NCBI GenBank assembly: GCA_014802105.1
Contig: JAAVCX010000007.1
Coordinates: 11,848-75,847, forward strand
Reading direction: 5' to 3'
Length of the DNA stretch: 64,000 bases
Source: Bacteroides sp.
GTDB taxonomy: Bacteria; Bacteroidota; Bacteroidia; Bacteroidales; Muribaculaceae
Position numbers and translations under genes: made by a program. Shown here piece by piece: positions 47,617 through 56,718 of the stretch; the stretch's first letter is position 1; each line of letters opens with the position of its first letter. The notes below the pieces were generated by a model. The model saw only the letters and a list, made by a program, of their open reading frames with translations, was not told the DNA's origin and did no database searches.

Positions 47617-50097
47617 ATGTCTCAGCTCTATGCCGAAGTGCTCCTGCCGGTACCTATCCCCGGCACATTTACTTACAGCATCCCCACGGAAATGGTCGGT
47701 GCGCTGAGCGTCGGTCATAGGGTGATAGTGCCCTTCGGTCGCCGTAAATCCTATACAGGCATAGTCACGGCTATCTCACCTGTCGCGCCCAAAGATTTTG
47801 AGGTCAAGAAAATAGCTACTCTCATCGATACCGAGCCGATAGTGCATTATCCTCAGGTGAAATTCTGGCACTGGATAGCCGACTATTATCTTTGTACCCC
47901 CGGCGAGGTCTACAAGGCGGCTGTGCCTGCCGGACTCAAGATCGAGAGCGAGACCTTCGTGTCGGCGGCAGTAGGATGGGAAGAGGATCCCGACGACCGT
48001 CTGTCCCCGCGCGAGCTCGCAATCCTGGAGACGCTCTATGCTTCAGGCGAGAAACGCATGTCGCTTGACACTCTTGGACGCAAAAGCGGGATGACCACGG
48101 TCGGGCCGGCCGTTAATTCGCTTCTCAGACGCGGTGCCGTAGTCATAGCTGAAAACCTTGTCGAGAGATACCATTCGCGTAAGGAGACATACGTGCGTCT
48201 CTCTGTCGCGCGTGGTGATGACGAGGCTCTGCATAGTGCGTTTGACTCGGTCAGAAAAGGCAGTCTTCAGGAGCGTGCCTTGCTGGCTCTGATAGATCTG
48301 TCGGGTTTTATGCGTCGTGACAAGCCGGAGCTTGAAGAGGTGACCCGTGCCTCCTTGATGGACAGGGCCGGAATCACTTCGGCTATAGTGACTGCTCTTG
48401 CCAAGAAGGGCCTTGTCGAGATCTATACACGCAAGGTGAGCCGTTTTGACTTCTCAGGCCGTGTGGCAGGTCAGCTGCCGGTACTCACCCCGGCACAGTC
48501 GGCCGCTCTCGACTTGATCCATAAGTCATGGTTTGAAAAGGATATTACTTTGCTCCATGGCGTCACTTCGAGCGGGAAGACCGAGCTCTACATTCATCTT
48601 ATCGACTATGTGTTACGCGAGGGACGTCAGGTGCTTTATCTGGTGCCTGAGATTGCGCTCACTACCCAGCTCACGTCGCGCCTCCAGGCTGTCTTCGGAG
48701 ACAAGGTATTGATCTATCACTCAAAATTCTCCGACAACGAGCGAGTGGAATTGTGGCAACGTATGCTCGACGATAACTCCCCGAGAGTTGTCATAGGTGC
48801 CCGCTCGTCAGTATTTCTGCCCTTTGGCTCGCTCGGCCTGGTGATAGTCGACGAGGAGCATGAGCCTGCCTATAAGCAGCAGGATCCAGCTCCGCGCTAC
48901 AATGCACGCGATGCTGCGATAGTGCTCGCGAGGATGCACGGTGCCAAGACGCTGCTCGGCAGTGCCACACCCTCGATCGAGACCTACTGGAAGGCTTGCT
49001 CCGGACGGTACGGGCTGGTGGAACTCTCAGAGCGTTACGAGGGTGTGAGCCTTCCCGAAATGCAACTTGTCGACATGACCGCCGCGCGTCGTAAGGGTGA
49101 AGTCAAGGGTATTTTCTCCAAAGATCTTAAAGAGGAGGTCAGCCGGGCTGTCAGTGACGGAGAGCAGGCTATACTCTTTCTTAACCGTCGCGGCTATGCT
49201 CCTGTAGCACGTTGCAGTATGTGTGGCTACGTGCCTAAGTGTGACCATTGTGACGTCTCCCTGACCTATCATCGGCGCATTGATAAATTGCTGTGTCACT
49301 ATTGCGGCACCCCCTATGCGGTGCCTGAAGTGTGTCCCGCCTGTAAGGAGCCGGCTATCGAGGTGCTTGGTTATGGCACGGAGCGTATCGAGGAGGAGGT
49401 TGACGAGACTTTCCCGGGAGTGACAATTGCCCGTATGGATCTCGACACCACTCGCAATAAGGATGGCTATGAGAATATCATCAGGGACTTTTCAAAGGGT
49501 AAGGCAAGTATATTGGTCGGCACTCAGATGGTTACCAAGGGTCTCGATTTCGGTAACGTGAGTGTGGTCGGAGTGGTAAATGCTGACGCAATCATTAATT
49601 TCCCCGATTTCCGCTCGGCCGAGCGGGCTTTCAATATGCTCGAACAAGTGGCCGGCCGAGCCGGGCGCAAGAGCGGTAACGGTAAGGTTACAGTCCAGAC
49701 CTATTCGCCTGCTCATCCCATCTTTAGCTTTTTGCTTGCCCACGACTACAAGGGCTTCTATAATTTTGAGCTCGAGGAGCGGCGCAAATATATCTACCCT
49801 CCGTTTTCGCGTGTGATATATATATATGTGAAACATCGCGATCAGGTAGCTGTCGGCACTATGGCCACAGAGCTTGCCACACGTCTACGCGAATTGCTCG
49901 GCAATCGTGTCACAGGGCCCGAAGAACCCACCGTGGGTCGTATTCAGATGATGTATATACGGCGCATCATGCTTAAGATCGAGACCAATGCCTCGCTTGT
50001 CAAGGTTAAGGAACTGTTGCAGCGTGTGAGGATAGATATGATCAATGCGGGGCGTCTCTCGGGGGCTACTGTCTATTATGATGTCGACCCTGTGTGA
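47617..50097 (+). CDS. priA: Primosomal protein N' (replication restart helicase)
   Basis: Helicase motifs GVTSSGKTE, VDEEHEPAYKQQDPAPRYNARD, zinc cysteines CSMCGYVPKCDHCDVSLTYH. Confidence 0.96.
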   Translation: MSQLYAEVLLPVPIPGTFTYSIPTEMVGALSVGHRVIVPFGRRKSYTGIVTAISPVAPKDFEVKKIATLIDTEPIVHYPQVKFWHWIADYYLCTPGEVYKAAVPAGLKIESETFVSAAVGWEEDPDDRLSPRELAILETLYASGEKRMSLDTLGRKSGMTTVGPAVNSLLRRGAVVIAENLVERYHSRKETYVRLSVARGDDEALHSAFDSVRKGSLQERALLALIDLSGFMRRDKPELEEVTRASLMDRAGITSAIVTALAKKGLVEIYTRKVSRFDFSGRVAGQLPVLTPAQSAALDLIHKSWFEKDITLLHGVTSSGKTELYIHLIDYVLREGRQVLYLVPEIALTTQLTSRLQAVFGDKVLIYHSKFSDNERVELWQRMLDDNSPRVVIGARSSVFLPFGSLGLVIVDEEHEPAYKQQDPAPRYNARDAAIVLARMHGAKTLLGSATPSIETYWKACSGRYGLVELSERYEGVSLPEMQLVDMTAARRKGEVKGIFSKDLKEEVSRAVSDGEQAILFLNRRGYAPVARCSMCGYVPKCDHCDVSLTYHRRIDKLLCHYCGTPYAVPEVCPACKEPAIEVLGYGTERIEEEVDETFPGVTIARMDLDTTRNKDGYENIIRDFSKGKASILVGTQMVTKGLDFGNVSVVGVVNADAIINFPDFRSAERAFNMLEQVAGRAGRKSGNGKVTVQTYSPAHPIFSFLLAHDYKGFYNFELEERRKYIYPPFSRVIYIYVKHRDQVAVGTMATELATRLRELLGNRVTGPEEPTVGRIQMMYIRRIMLKIETNASLVKVKELLQRVRIDMINAGRLSGATVYYDVDPV

Positions 50098-50477
50098 CGC
50101 AACCACCCGAGTCTGTCGCACACCGGCACTGCCAGAAAAGCACCGAGAGCATTGGCTGCGGCATCGAGCGGATCGTTGCCTGTGCGCCCCAGTTCCATAT
50201 AGTTCTGCAACAGCTCTATCACTCCTCCCGTGATTGCCGAGGCTAAGGCAATAATAAGTGCCGTTTTCAAGCCGACGGCCCTGTCATAACGCCACCGGTC
50301 ATAGATGAACGATCCTGTCAGGGTGCCGAACATAATGAAGTGTACCACTTTATCAGCACCCGGAAATAACTCAGGTTGCTCCTCTCCTAAGGGCTGAGGT
50401 GCAAGTGTGAGGTAGAGTATGAGTGCCAATACAAGTATCCAAGGCAGGTTAGCCGGCATCCATTTCAGTTTCAACAT
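50076..50477 (-). CDS. VanZ family protein
   Basis: GADKVVHFIMFGTLTGSFIYD and GGVIELLQNYMELGRTGNDPLDAAANALGAFLA. Confidence 0.85.
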   Translation of the reverse strand: MLKLKWMPANLPWILVLALILYLTLAPQPLGEEQPELFPGADKVVHFIMFGTLTGSFIYDRWRYDRAVGLKTALIIALASAITGGVIELLQNYMELGRTGNDPLDAAANALGAFLAVPVCDRLGWLRHTGSTS

Positions 50478-50555
50478 TGTCGGTCAGTGTTTATATTCGA
50501 GACTTACGAGACTTGTAAGAGTTCCACGAAAGGAAGTGAGTCGGGAGTATCGAGA

Positions 50556-50636
50556 AGGGACATGGCGTGACATGTCGGTCTATTTTGGCTATGGTGTTAT
50601 CGTCATTGCCTTACTGACATCTCACGCCATGTCCCT
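50556..50636. repeat. Long inverted repeat (24-bp arms, 2 mismatches)
   Basis: AGGGACATGGCGTGACATGTCGGT near 50556-50579 pairs with ACTGACATCTCACGCCATGTCCCT 50613-50636. Confidence 0.75.
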
Positions 50637-50682
50637 GCTTGAGGCATAGCGCCAGTGGTTTAGTCCTGTATATTCTTTTTAC

Positions 50683-51228
50683 TTATCTGGCGGCCCAGAG
50701 GGTTGCGTCGGCTGCAGCACGATAGGCCAGCAGGCCCTCGTCGGTCAGGTCGACTTTGGTCATTTTACCGTCGGCACCGGGGAGCATCACATGAGTATCG
50801 TCCACGTATGTCATGAACTCAATCTCTTTGCCGTCGGGCATCACCATTGACCAGGTCTGATCCTCGGAGTCAAAGTTAAGACGTACTACCGAGTTGTCGT
50901 TTTCAGAGGTAATAGTGTAGCCTTTACCGTCACACTCCACAAGGTAGCGTCCGTCCTGGCCGTCGATAATTTTCTTGCCCGAAGCCATGGGGTTGTCTCC
51001 GCTCCAGAACTCGATGGAGTTGATCACCAGTATATCGGCGAGGGCCGAGACTTCATAGACAGGAAGTATCCAGAACGCTATGAATACCAACTCGTTGACC
51101 ACCTTGTTGCCGACAGTGCGGTTCCAGGCAAGGAGTTTGTTTGTGAGGGCGAAACTTCCGATACAGGAGGTGAACATCGGGATCGACATGGCTGCGATGA
51201 GCACCACGGGGATAAGTCTTTTTTTCAT
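50683..51228 (-). CDS. DUF3332 domain-containing lipoprotein
   Basis: SCIGSFALTNKLLAWNRTVGNKVVNELVFIAFWILPVYEVSALADILVINSIEFWSG. Confidence 0.85.
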   Translation of the reverse strand: MKKRLIPVVLIAAMSIPMFTSCIGSFALTNKLLAWNRTVGNKVVNELVFIAFWILPVYEVSALADILVINSIEFWSGDNPMASGKKIIDGQDGRYLVECDGKGYTITSENDNSVVRLNFDSEDQTWSMVMPDGKEIEFMTYVDDTHVMLPGADGKMTKVDLTDEGLLAYRAAADATLWAAR

Positions 51229-51325
51229 TATGCGAGGGGAATAGTTGAAGTTGAACTGATAGGGGTGTGTTGGCTCAAGTTGTAACGCTTACAGCCATTA
51301 GGGATTTTTAGCGGTAAAGCGAGGC

Positions 51326-52726
51326 TCAGGCTTTGACCTTTGACTTGGCATAGTAGTCGTAGACGCGGTTGACATAGTCGTAGGTCTCGCGTCCGCGAGA
51401 ATAGCCAAACTTCACCACTGGGTCACGGAAATATTTCGGATTGCTTTTCCAGAGTATTGCCTTGGCTACGTTGTCGTCCCATTTCTGAGGATCAAGGCCA
51501 TACTTACGGGCCAGAGCTATGGCGTCGAGCACATGGGCAAGCCCTGAGTTATAGGAGGCAATGACAAACTTCTTACGTTCGTCGTCATCAGGCACGTAGG
51601 GTAGCAGAGACCGGTCGAGATCGCGCAGAAGTCTGAGCGAAGTGTCGATGGCTGTCTCTTTGTTCATCACTGTCTTGGCTGTCTGTCCATAACCACGGGC
51701 GGTGCGGGGCATGATCTGCATGAGTCCTCTCGCTCCGGCCCACGACACTGCCGTAGAGTCAAATTTGCTCTCGACATAGGCTTGAGAAGCAAGAAGCTTC
51801 CAATCCCAGTCATACTCTTGGGCAGCCGAGCGGAACAATTCGTCAAATGGCGACACACGGCCTGCCGTGGAGACATAGCCGCTTCCGGGCTCATTCTTGC
51901 TGAGCTCAAAGTAGCGTTTGAGCAGTCGGGCTTGCTGGCCGCGGGTGATGTCGGTATTGATCCAGGCGTTAATGCTGTCGGCGAGCCAGGCTCTGTCGGG
52001 AGCGACTCCCCAGGCTGAGCGTTGCTCGAGACTCAATTGGAGCCCGACATCAAGATCGCTGTAATAGGTCTTGTTAATGTTGGCGATATCGCTGTCGACA
52101 ACCGTGAGGGGTATCTTGCCCTCGCTCACCATCGTGATGAGGTCTTCGGTGATCATGGTGTCACGGCTCACGGGGTGGATGCGTATCCCGCCGCCGAGTT
52201 CGTGGTTGAGGTTGTTCATGCGTGCCTCGTATTTCGACTCAGCTTCCACATACACGTCCCTGCCCACAAGATCGGTCACATCGGTGATGAGCGTGGTCTC
52301 TCCGTTGCGCGGCTGGACAAGTACTTGGGTAGTGATATTCTCAGGGCCACAAGGGATTACCTTCTCGCGATATTCGGCGGTCACAGGCACTTCGTAGGCT
52401 ATCAGGTCGACTTTACCCGAGTCGAGCATCTCTACAGCCCGCTGAAGCGACGGAGCCACGTCGACCTTTAAGATCAGGTCTTTATCGACGGCAAGTGCCG
52501 TCACCAGCTCATAGTCGTAGCCCATCTCCTGACCGCGATAGATGAAGTAGGAGGCCGGGCTGTAAAGCGTGACTACCCGCAGTGTGTCAGGCATAGCGTG
52601 ACTCCCGGTCTCTGAGACAGTCTCGCGGTTGCCGGAGCGTCCACATGAGATGGTGGCTATCGCCGGCAACAAGACCGATAGGGTCAGCAGACCGGTGAGT
52701 CGTCTCAGCATAGCCATGACGATCAA
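51326..52726 (-). CDS. MltF-like membrane-bound lytic transglycosylase (substrate-binding domain + SLT)
   Basis: Periplasmic binding-like N-terminal half; LASQAYVESKFDSTAVSWAGARGLMQIMPRTA SLT motif. Confidence 0.88.
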   Translation of the reverse strand: MIVMAMLRRLTGLLTLSVLLPAIATISCGRSGNRETVSETGSHAMPDTLRVVTLYSPASYFIYRGQEMGYDYELVTALAVDKDLILKVDVAPSLQRAVEMLDSGKVDLIAYEVPVTAEYREKVIPCGPENITTQVLVQPRNGETTLITDVTDLVGRDVYVEAESKYEARMNNLNHELGGGIRIHPVSRDTMITEDLITMVSEGKIPLTVVDSDIANINKTYYSDLDVGLQLSLEQRSAWGVAPDRAWLADSINAWINTDITRGQQARLLKRYFELSKNEPGSGYVSTAGRVSPFDELFRSAAQEYDWDWKLLASQAYVESKFDSTAVSWAGARGLMQIMPRTARGYGQTAKTVMNKETAIDTSLRLLRDLDRSLLPYVPDDDERKKFVIASYNSGLAHVLDAIALARKYGLDPQKWDDNVAKAILWKSNPKYFRDPVVKFGYSRGRETYDYVNRVYDYYAKSKVKA

Positions 52727-53889
52727 TATTCAAATACCCCCTCGGAGGTAGTGATGGTAAGTTTATTGGCGGGAGCGTCCTCTACGCGGCCTACTATGCG
52801 CGAGTCGATGCCAAACGATGAGGCTATATCCATTACCTCCTGAGCGTGGTCGGGCGACACGTAGATCTCCATGCGGTGACCCATGTTGAACACCTTATAC
52901 ATCTCGGCCCAGGGAGTACCGCTCTCGCGACGTATCAGGTCAAACAGCGGGGGAACGGGGAAGAGATTGTCTTTGATCACGTGCTTACCCTCGACAAAGT
53001 GCATCACTTTGGTCTGGGCGCCGCCGGTGCAATGGATCATACCGTCGATGGCAGGACGCATCTCGGAGAGAAGTTTCTTGATGACGGGCGCATAGGTGCG
53101 GGTGGGTGAGAGCACGAGCTGTCCGGCTGTCAGGGGTGAACCCTCTACGGGACTGTCGAGACGGCAGGAGCCTGAGTAGACCAGGTCTTCAGGCACGGCC
53201 GCGTCGAAGGTCTCGGGATATTTCTCGGCGAGATATTTGGCAAACACATCATGACGGGCCGAGGTGAGACCGTTGCTGCCCATGCCGCCGTTATAACGGT
53301 CTTCGTAGGTAGCCTGGCCGAAAGAGGCGAGTCCGACGATCACATCGCCGGCTTTGATATTGGCATTGTTGATCACGTCGGCTCTGCGCATGCGGCAGGT
53401 CACTGTCGAGTCGACTATGATTGTGCGCACCAGGTCGCCTACATCGGCAGTCTCGCCACCGGTTGAGTAGATGCCTACACCCATGTCGCGAAGGCGCTGG
53501 AGCAGTTCCTCGGTGCCGTTGATGATGGCCGAGATCACTTCGCCGGGGATGAGGTTCTTGTTACGTCCGATTGTCGACGACACCAGGATATTGTCGGTGG
53601 CACCTATGCAGAGGAGGTCGTCGGTGTTCATCACCAGAGCATCCTGAGCGATGCCTCGCCACACGCTCAGATCGCCTGTCTCGCGCCAATAGGCGTAGGC
53701 GAGCGATGATTTGGTACCTGCGCCGTCGGCGTGCATGATGTTACACCACTCGGGGTCTCCGCCCAGAATATCGGGGATGATTTTGCAGAATGCCTTGGGA
53801 AAAATGCCTTTATCGACATTTTTTATAGCGGCGTGGACATCTTCTTTGGAAGCCGAGACACCACGCAGATTGTAACGCTGATCGCTCAT
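52723..53889 (-). CDS. purM: Phosphoribosylformylglycinamidine cyclo-ligase/AIR synthase-related protein
   Basis: MHADGAGTKSSLAYAYW, MNTDDLLCIGATDNILVSSTIGRN, STGGETADVGDLV. Confidence 0.88.
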   Translation of the reverse strand: MSDQRYNLRGVSASKEDVHAAIKNVDKGIFPKAFCKIIPDILGGDPEWCNIMHADGAGTKSSLAYAYWRETGDLSVWRGIAQDALVMNTDDLLCIGATDNILVSSTIGRNKNLIPGEVISAIINGTEELLQRLRDMGVGIYSTGGETADVGDLVRTIIVDSTVTCRMRRADVINNANIKAGDVIVGLASFGQATYEDRYNGGMGSNGLTSARHDVFAKYLAEKYPETFDAAVPEDLVYSGSCRLDSPVEGSPLTAGQLVLSPTRTYAPVIKKLLSEMRPAIDGMIHCTGGAQTKVMHFVEGKHVIKDNLFPVPPLFDLIRRESGTPWAEMYKVFNMGHRMEIYVSPDHAQEVMDIASSFGIDSRIVGRVEDAPANKLTITTSEGVFEY

Positions 53890-54076
53890 ATTTAGTGATT
53901 TAAAAGAGGTCGCTCTCAGAGAGGCCCACTGTGTTGAAACTTTACCGCAAAGTTATAAAAAAATGCCTGATAAGACAAGTCTCCGCGCTAAATCATCGGT
54001 CATCTCAGCTGAGGCTTTCCGTGACTCATTCCGTGACTTCAGGGGAGATGGACTCTATGGCCGGCTGATTGTCTTG

Positions 54077-55225
54077 TCATTTGCCGGTGGTTATGGAGAG
54101 AAGGGGGATGTCGGTGTGAAAGAGCAGACGGTGGGCGAGGGTAGGGTTGAACAGACGCGAAAAGATGTTGCGGCGGCGGTTGCTCACGAGTATCATGTCG
54201 GGAGTCTGGGCACCGGCCGAGGAGAGCCGGTCTATATCAGCGAGCGGATCGCTCTCAGAGAGGGTGTTGAGTCTGAACGAATATGCCGGATAGGTTCCGC
54301 GGCAGTATCTGAGGAGACCCTGCATCTCCCGGTCATGACGGCGCGCTATCTTTGTAGATGAGAGGGCTATCGTGATATGTAGGGCAGTGTCGGGGAAGAG
54401 ATGGTAGAGCGTGTCGAGCGTGATGATGTCGTCCTGGGTGGCGGTAGCGAAGAAGAGTACATTTGATGGCAGATCGCGACTCATTCTTTTGGCTCCGGCC
54501 GGAATTGAGAGCACCGAGGTGGCGGAGTTGTCTAGCACTTCGGCCGTGATGCTTCCCATGATGTCGCGCGAGGCTGACTGATGGCCTTTGCTACCCATGA
54601 CCGTGAGTATATTGTTGTGAGTGGCGCTGAATTTGTCGATAGCATCCTCAGGCAGACCTTCGGTGATCTCAGAGGTAAATCTCACTCCGGGCACCACTCC
54701 GCTCCTGATCTTCTCTCTGAGTTTTTCCTCAAACTCCCTCATGCCTTTGAGGGCTATTTCCGAGAGGTCGTGACGTTCCTTTGATTCGGCTATCAGTTCG
54801 TCAGGAGTGTCAAACGTGGCCGATGGGCTCAGGGGCATCACGGAGACCGACGGATAGGTCGGATCAATGAAAGCGTGAAGCAGATGCACCCCGACCTTGA
54901 GCGCGGCCGCCATCCTGAAGGCTGTCATTGCAGCGTTTAGAGATTTTTCGCTGAAGTCGGTCGGCACGAGTATTGTTCCTCCGTGTCGTCCGGGCGAGTG
55001 GGGCGAGAGGTGGGGATTGAGTATCTCGATATTCTCGATGATACGCAGAGCTTGTGGCAGATCGCTCTCTTTGATCCTGACTCTCACCCCGGCCGAAATG
55101 GATGGATTGGTGAGATTGACGTTGCCGAGAGTGACACCTATGCCGTCGGCTTCGAGGATCTCCTTGAGTTGGTGGGCACGTTCAAAGGTGTGGATAGCTA
55201 CTGTGATGAGTCGGTCGGTAAGCAT
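54077..55225 (-). CDS. Universal stress protein (tandem USP) with N-terminal DUF2007-like domain
   Basis: GTILVPTDFSEKSLNAAMTAFRMAAALKVGVHLLHAF; GSKGHQSASRDIMGSITAEVLDNSATSVLSIP; N-terminus LITVAIHTFERAHQLKEILEADGIGVTL. Confidence 0.78.
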   Translation of the reverse strand: MLTDRLITVAIHTFERAHQLKEILEADGIGVTLGNVNLTNPSISAGVRVRIKESDLPQALRIIENIEILNPHLSPHSPGRHGGTILVPTDFSEKSLNAAMTAFRMAAALKVGVHLLHAFIDPTYPSVSVMPLSPSATFDTPDELIAESKERHDLSEIALKGMREFEEKLREKIRSGVVPGVRFTSEITEGLPEDAIDKFSATHNNILTVMGSKGHQSASRDIMGSITAEVLDNSATSVLSIPAGAKRMSRDLPSNVLFFATATQDDIITLDTLYHLFPDTALHITIALSSTKIARRHDREMQGLLRYCRGTYPAYSFRLNTLSESDPLADIDRLSSAGAQTPDMILVSNRRRNIFSRLFNPTLAHRLLFHTDIPLLSITTGK

Positions 55226-55366
55226 TATGGCAGGGCTATATAACGGCAAAACTGTAGTGTGGGCTCCCGGGGAGCACACACTTACAGTTCTGTCATTTTG
55301 TCGGTAAGAGGTTGTTTAAACAAGTGAGAGACGTATCTCCCGGTCTGTTGCACACAGTCGTGAAGT

Positions 55367-55627
55367 TCACGCCTCTTTGTTGAGGCTCTGGAGTATCTCG
55401 AGAGCCATGTCATAGATTGTAGTGTCGTCGAGCACCACGATTCCTCCGTCGGGGCCCGGCTCGATGTGTACACCGAGGTTCTTGCCAAACTCGTAGTTGG
55501 TACCTCCGAAATAGTTGCGGACTGTCTGAGGGGTGACGTTGAGACGGTCGGCTATCATTGTGATCGAGCCATCGGGCAGACTGTCTTTGATGCGTCGCAG
55601 GTCGTTGAAGGTGATTGTCTTTGTCAT
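55367..55627 (-). CDS. Small HTH DNA-binding protein
   Basis: GSITMIADRLNVTPQTVRNYFGG helix-turn-helix-like. Confidence 0.65.
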   Translation of the reverse strand: MTKTITFNDLRRIKDSLPDGSITMIADRLNVTPQTVRNYFGGTNYEFGKNLGVHIEPGPDGGIVVLDDTTIYDMALEILQSLNKEA

Positions 55628-55704
55628 AGCTTATCGAGTTTAGTTAGTGTATGCGATGTTGATAGTAGTCGCGTTTTTTATACGTCACTAAGTTACCATT
55701 AACT

Positions 55705-55781
55705 ATTGACAATAACAAATTATAAGCCCCATAAATGAGTATGTTTTACAACATATCCCGATTATGGGGCTTATAGTCAAT
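55705..55781. repeat. Nested inverted repeat between batE and the HTH gene
   Basis: ATTGAC...TATAAGCCCCATAA (55721-55734) pairs with TTATGGGGCTTATA (55762-55775)...GTCAAT; 14-bp perfect core. Confidence 0.75.
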
Positions 55782-55798
55782 ATGTTCTAATGACGGGG

Positions 55799-56683
55799 TC
55801 AGATTTTCCTAACGGCACGGGCGTTGATCCAGGCGCGGTGGGCGTTGTCGACCTCTACGTCATACCAGACACTGTTGATCGAGTCGGTGGTAGAGCGCAC
55901 TGAGTCGAGTATGCTGACTTTGGTGCCTTCGTGGAGCAGCATAGCTTCCTGGTTGCGATCCTGTGGCACTCGAGGCACAGTGCTGAGAATGGTGGACGGC
56001 ACTGTGACCACCGCGATATTGTCGGCCGAGGCTATAGAGGCCGAGCGGAAGGCCAGAAAGAGACATGCGGCACTGAGAGCCAGAGCGGCCAATCCTCCGA
56101 AAAAGCCGGTCTTTCTCACAGGCACTGACGAGGAGAGCATGTAGGCGAGCACTCCGCCGAGGGTGAGAAGAATGCAGATCATTCCGGCCCATGCCCATGT
56201 GTTGGATGGAGCCGAAGTGGCTGCGGCGTCGAGAGCGTTGCCGAGGAAAGTGCCTCTCTCGCCGGGGCGATCGGTGATGCGTGCGTTGACAAAGGCAAGA
56301 TTTTCACGGGTGTCGTGGTCAGAAGGGTCGAGACGCAGGGCGCGTTCATAAGCTATGATAGCGTTACCCGACTCACCCATGCGGTAGTAGGTGTTGCCGA
56401 GATTATAGTAGAGAGTGGCCGAAGAGCCGTAGTTGTCGATCGCGAGATTGTAAAGGTCGGCGGCTTCACTGAAGTTGTCGGCGTTGTAGGCCGAGTCGGC
56501 TCGTGCGATCAGAGTGGTCGCGTCGGGCAGAGCGGGGGCCGTCATGTCTTCGTCTGTAGCGACCGTGGTCTCGGTTGCAGGTGTCGATTCGTTGACCGGT
56601 TGGTTATGGTCGGCATCGGTTCGGGCCGAGAGGTTATATGAAGTGCCGAGCATTAGAGCTGCGACAAGAAGTATCTGTTTCAT
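55799..56683 (-). CDS. batE: BatE-like tetratricopeptide + SH3-like protein
   Basis: TPR segment (AADLYNLAIDNYGSSATLYYNLGNTYYRMGESGNAIIAYERALRLDPSDHDTRENL); position in bat operon. Confidence 0.85.
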   Translation of the reverse strand: MKQILLVAALMLGTSYNLSARTDADHNQPVNESTPATETTVATDEDMTAPALPDATTLIARADSAYNADNFSEAADLYNLAIDNYGSSATLYYNLGNTYYRMGESGNAIIAYERALRLDPSDHDTRENLAFVNARITDRPGERGTFLGNALDAAATSAPSNTWAWAGMICILLTLGGVLAYMLSSSVPVRKTGFFGGLAALALSAACLFLAFRSASIASADNIAVVTVPSTILSTVPRVPQDRNQEAMLLHEGTKVSILDSVRSTTDSINSVWYDVEVDNAHRAWINARAVRKI

Positions 56684-56718
56684 TGTAGGATGAATGATGG
56701 GGTGTTACTGTCGGTTAC

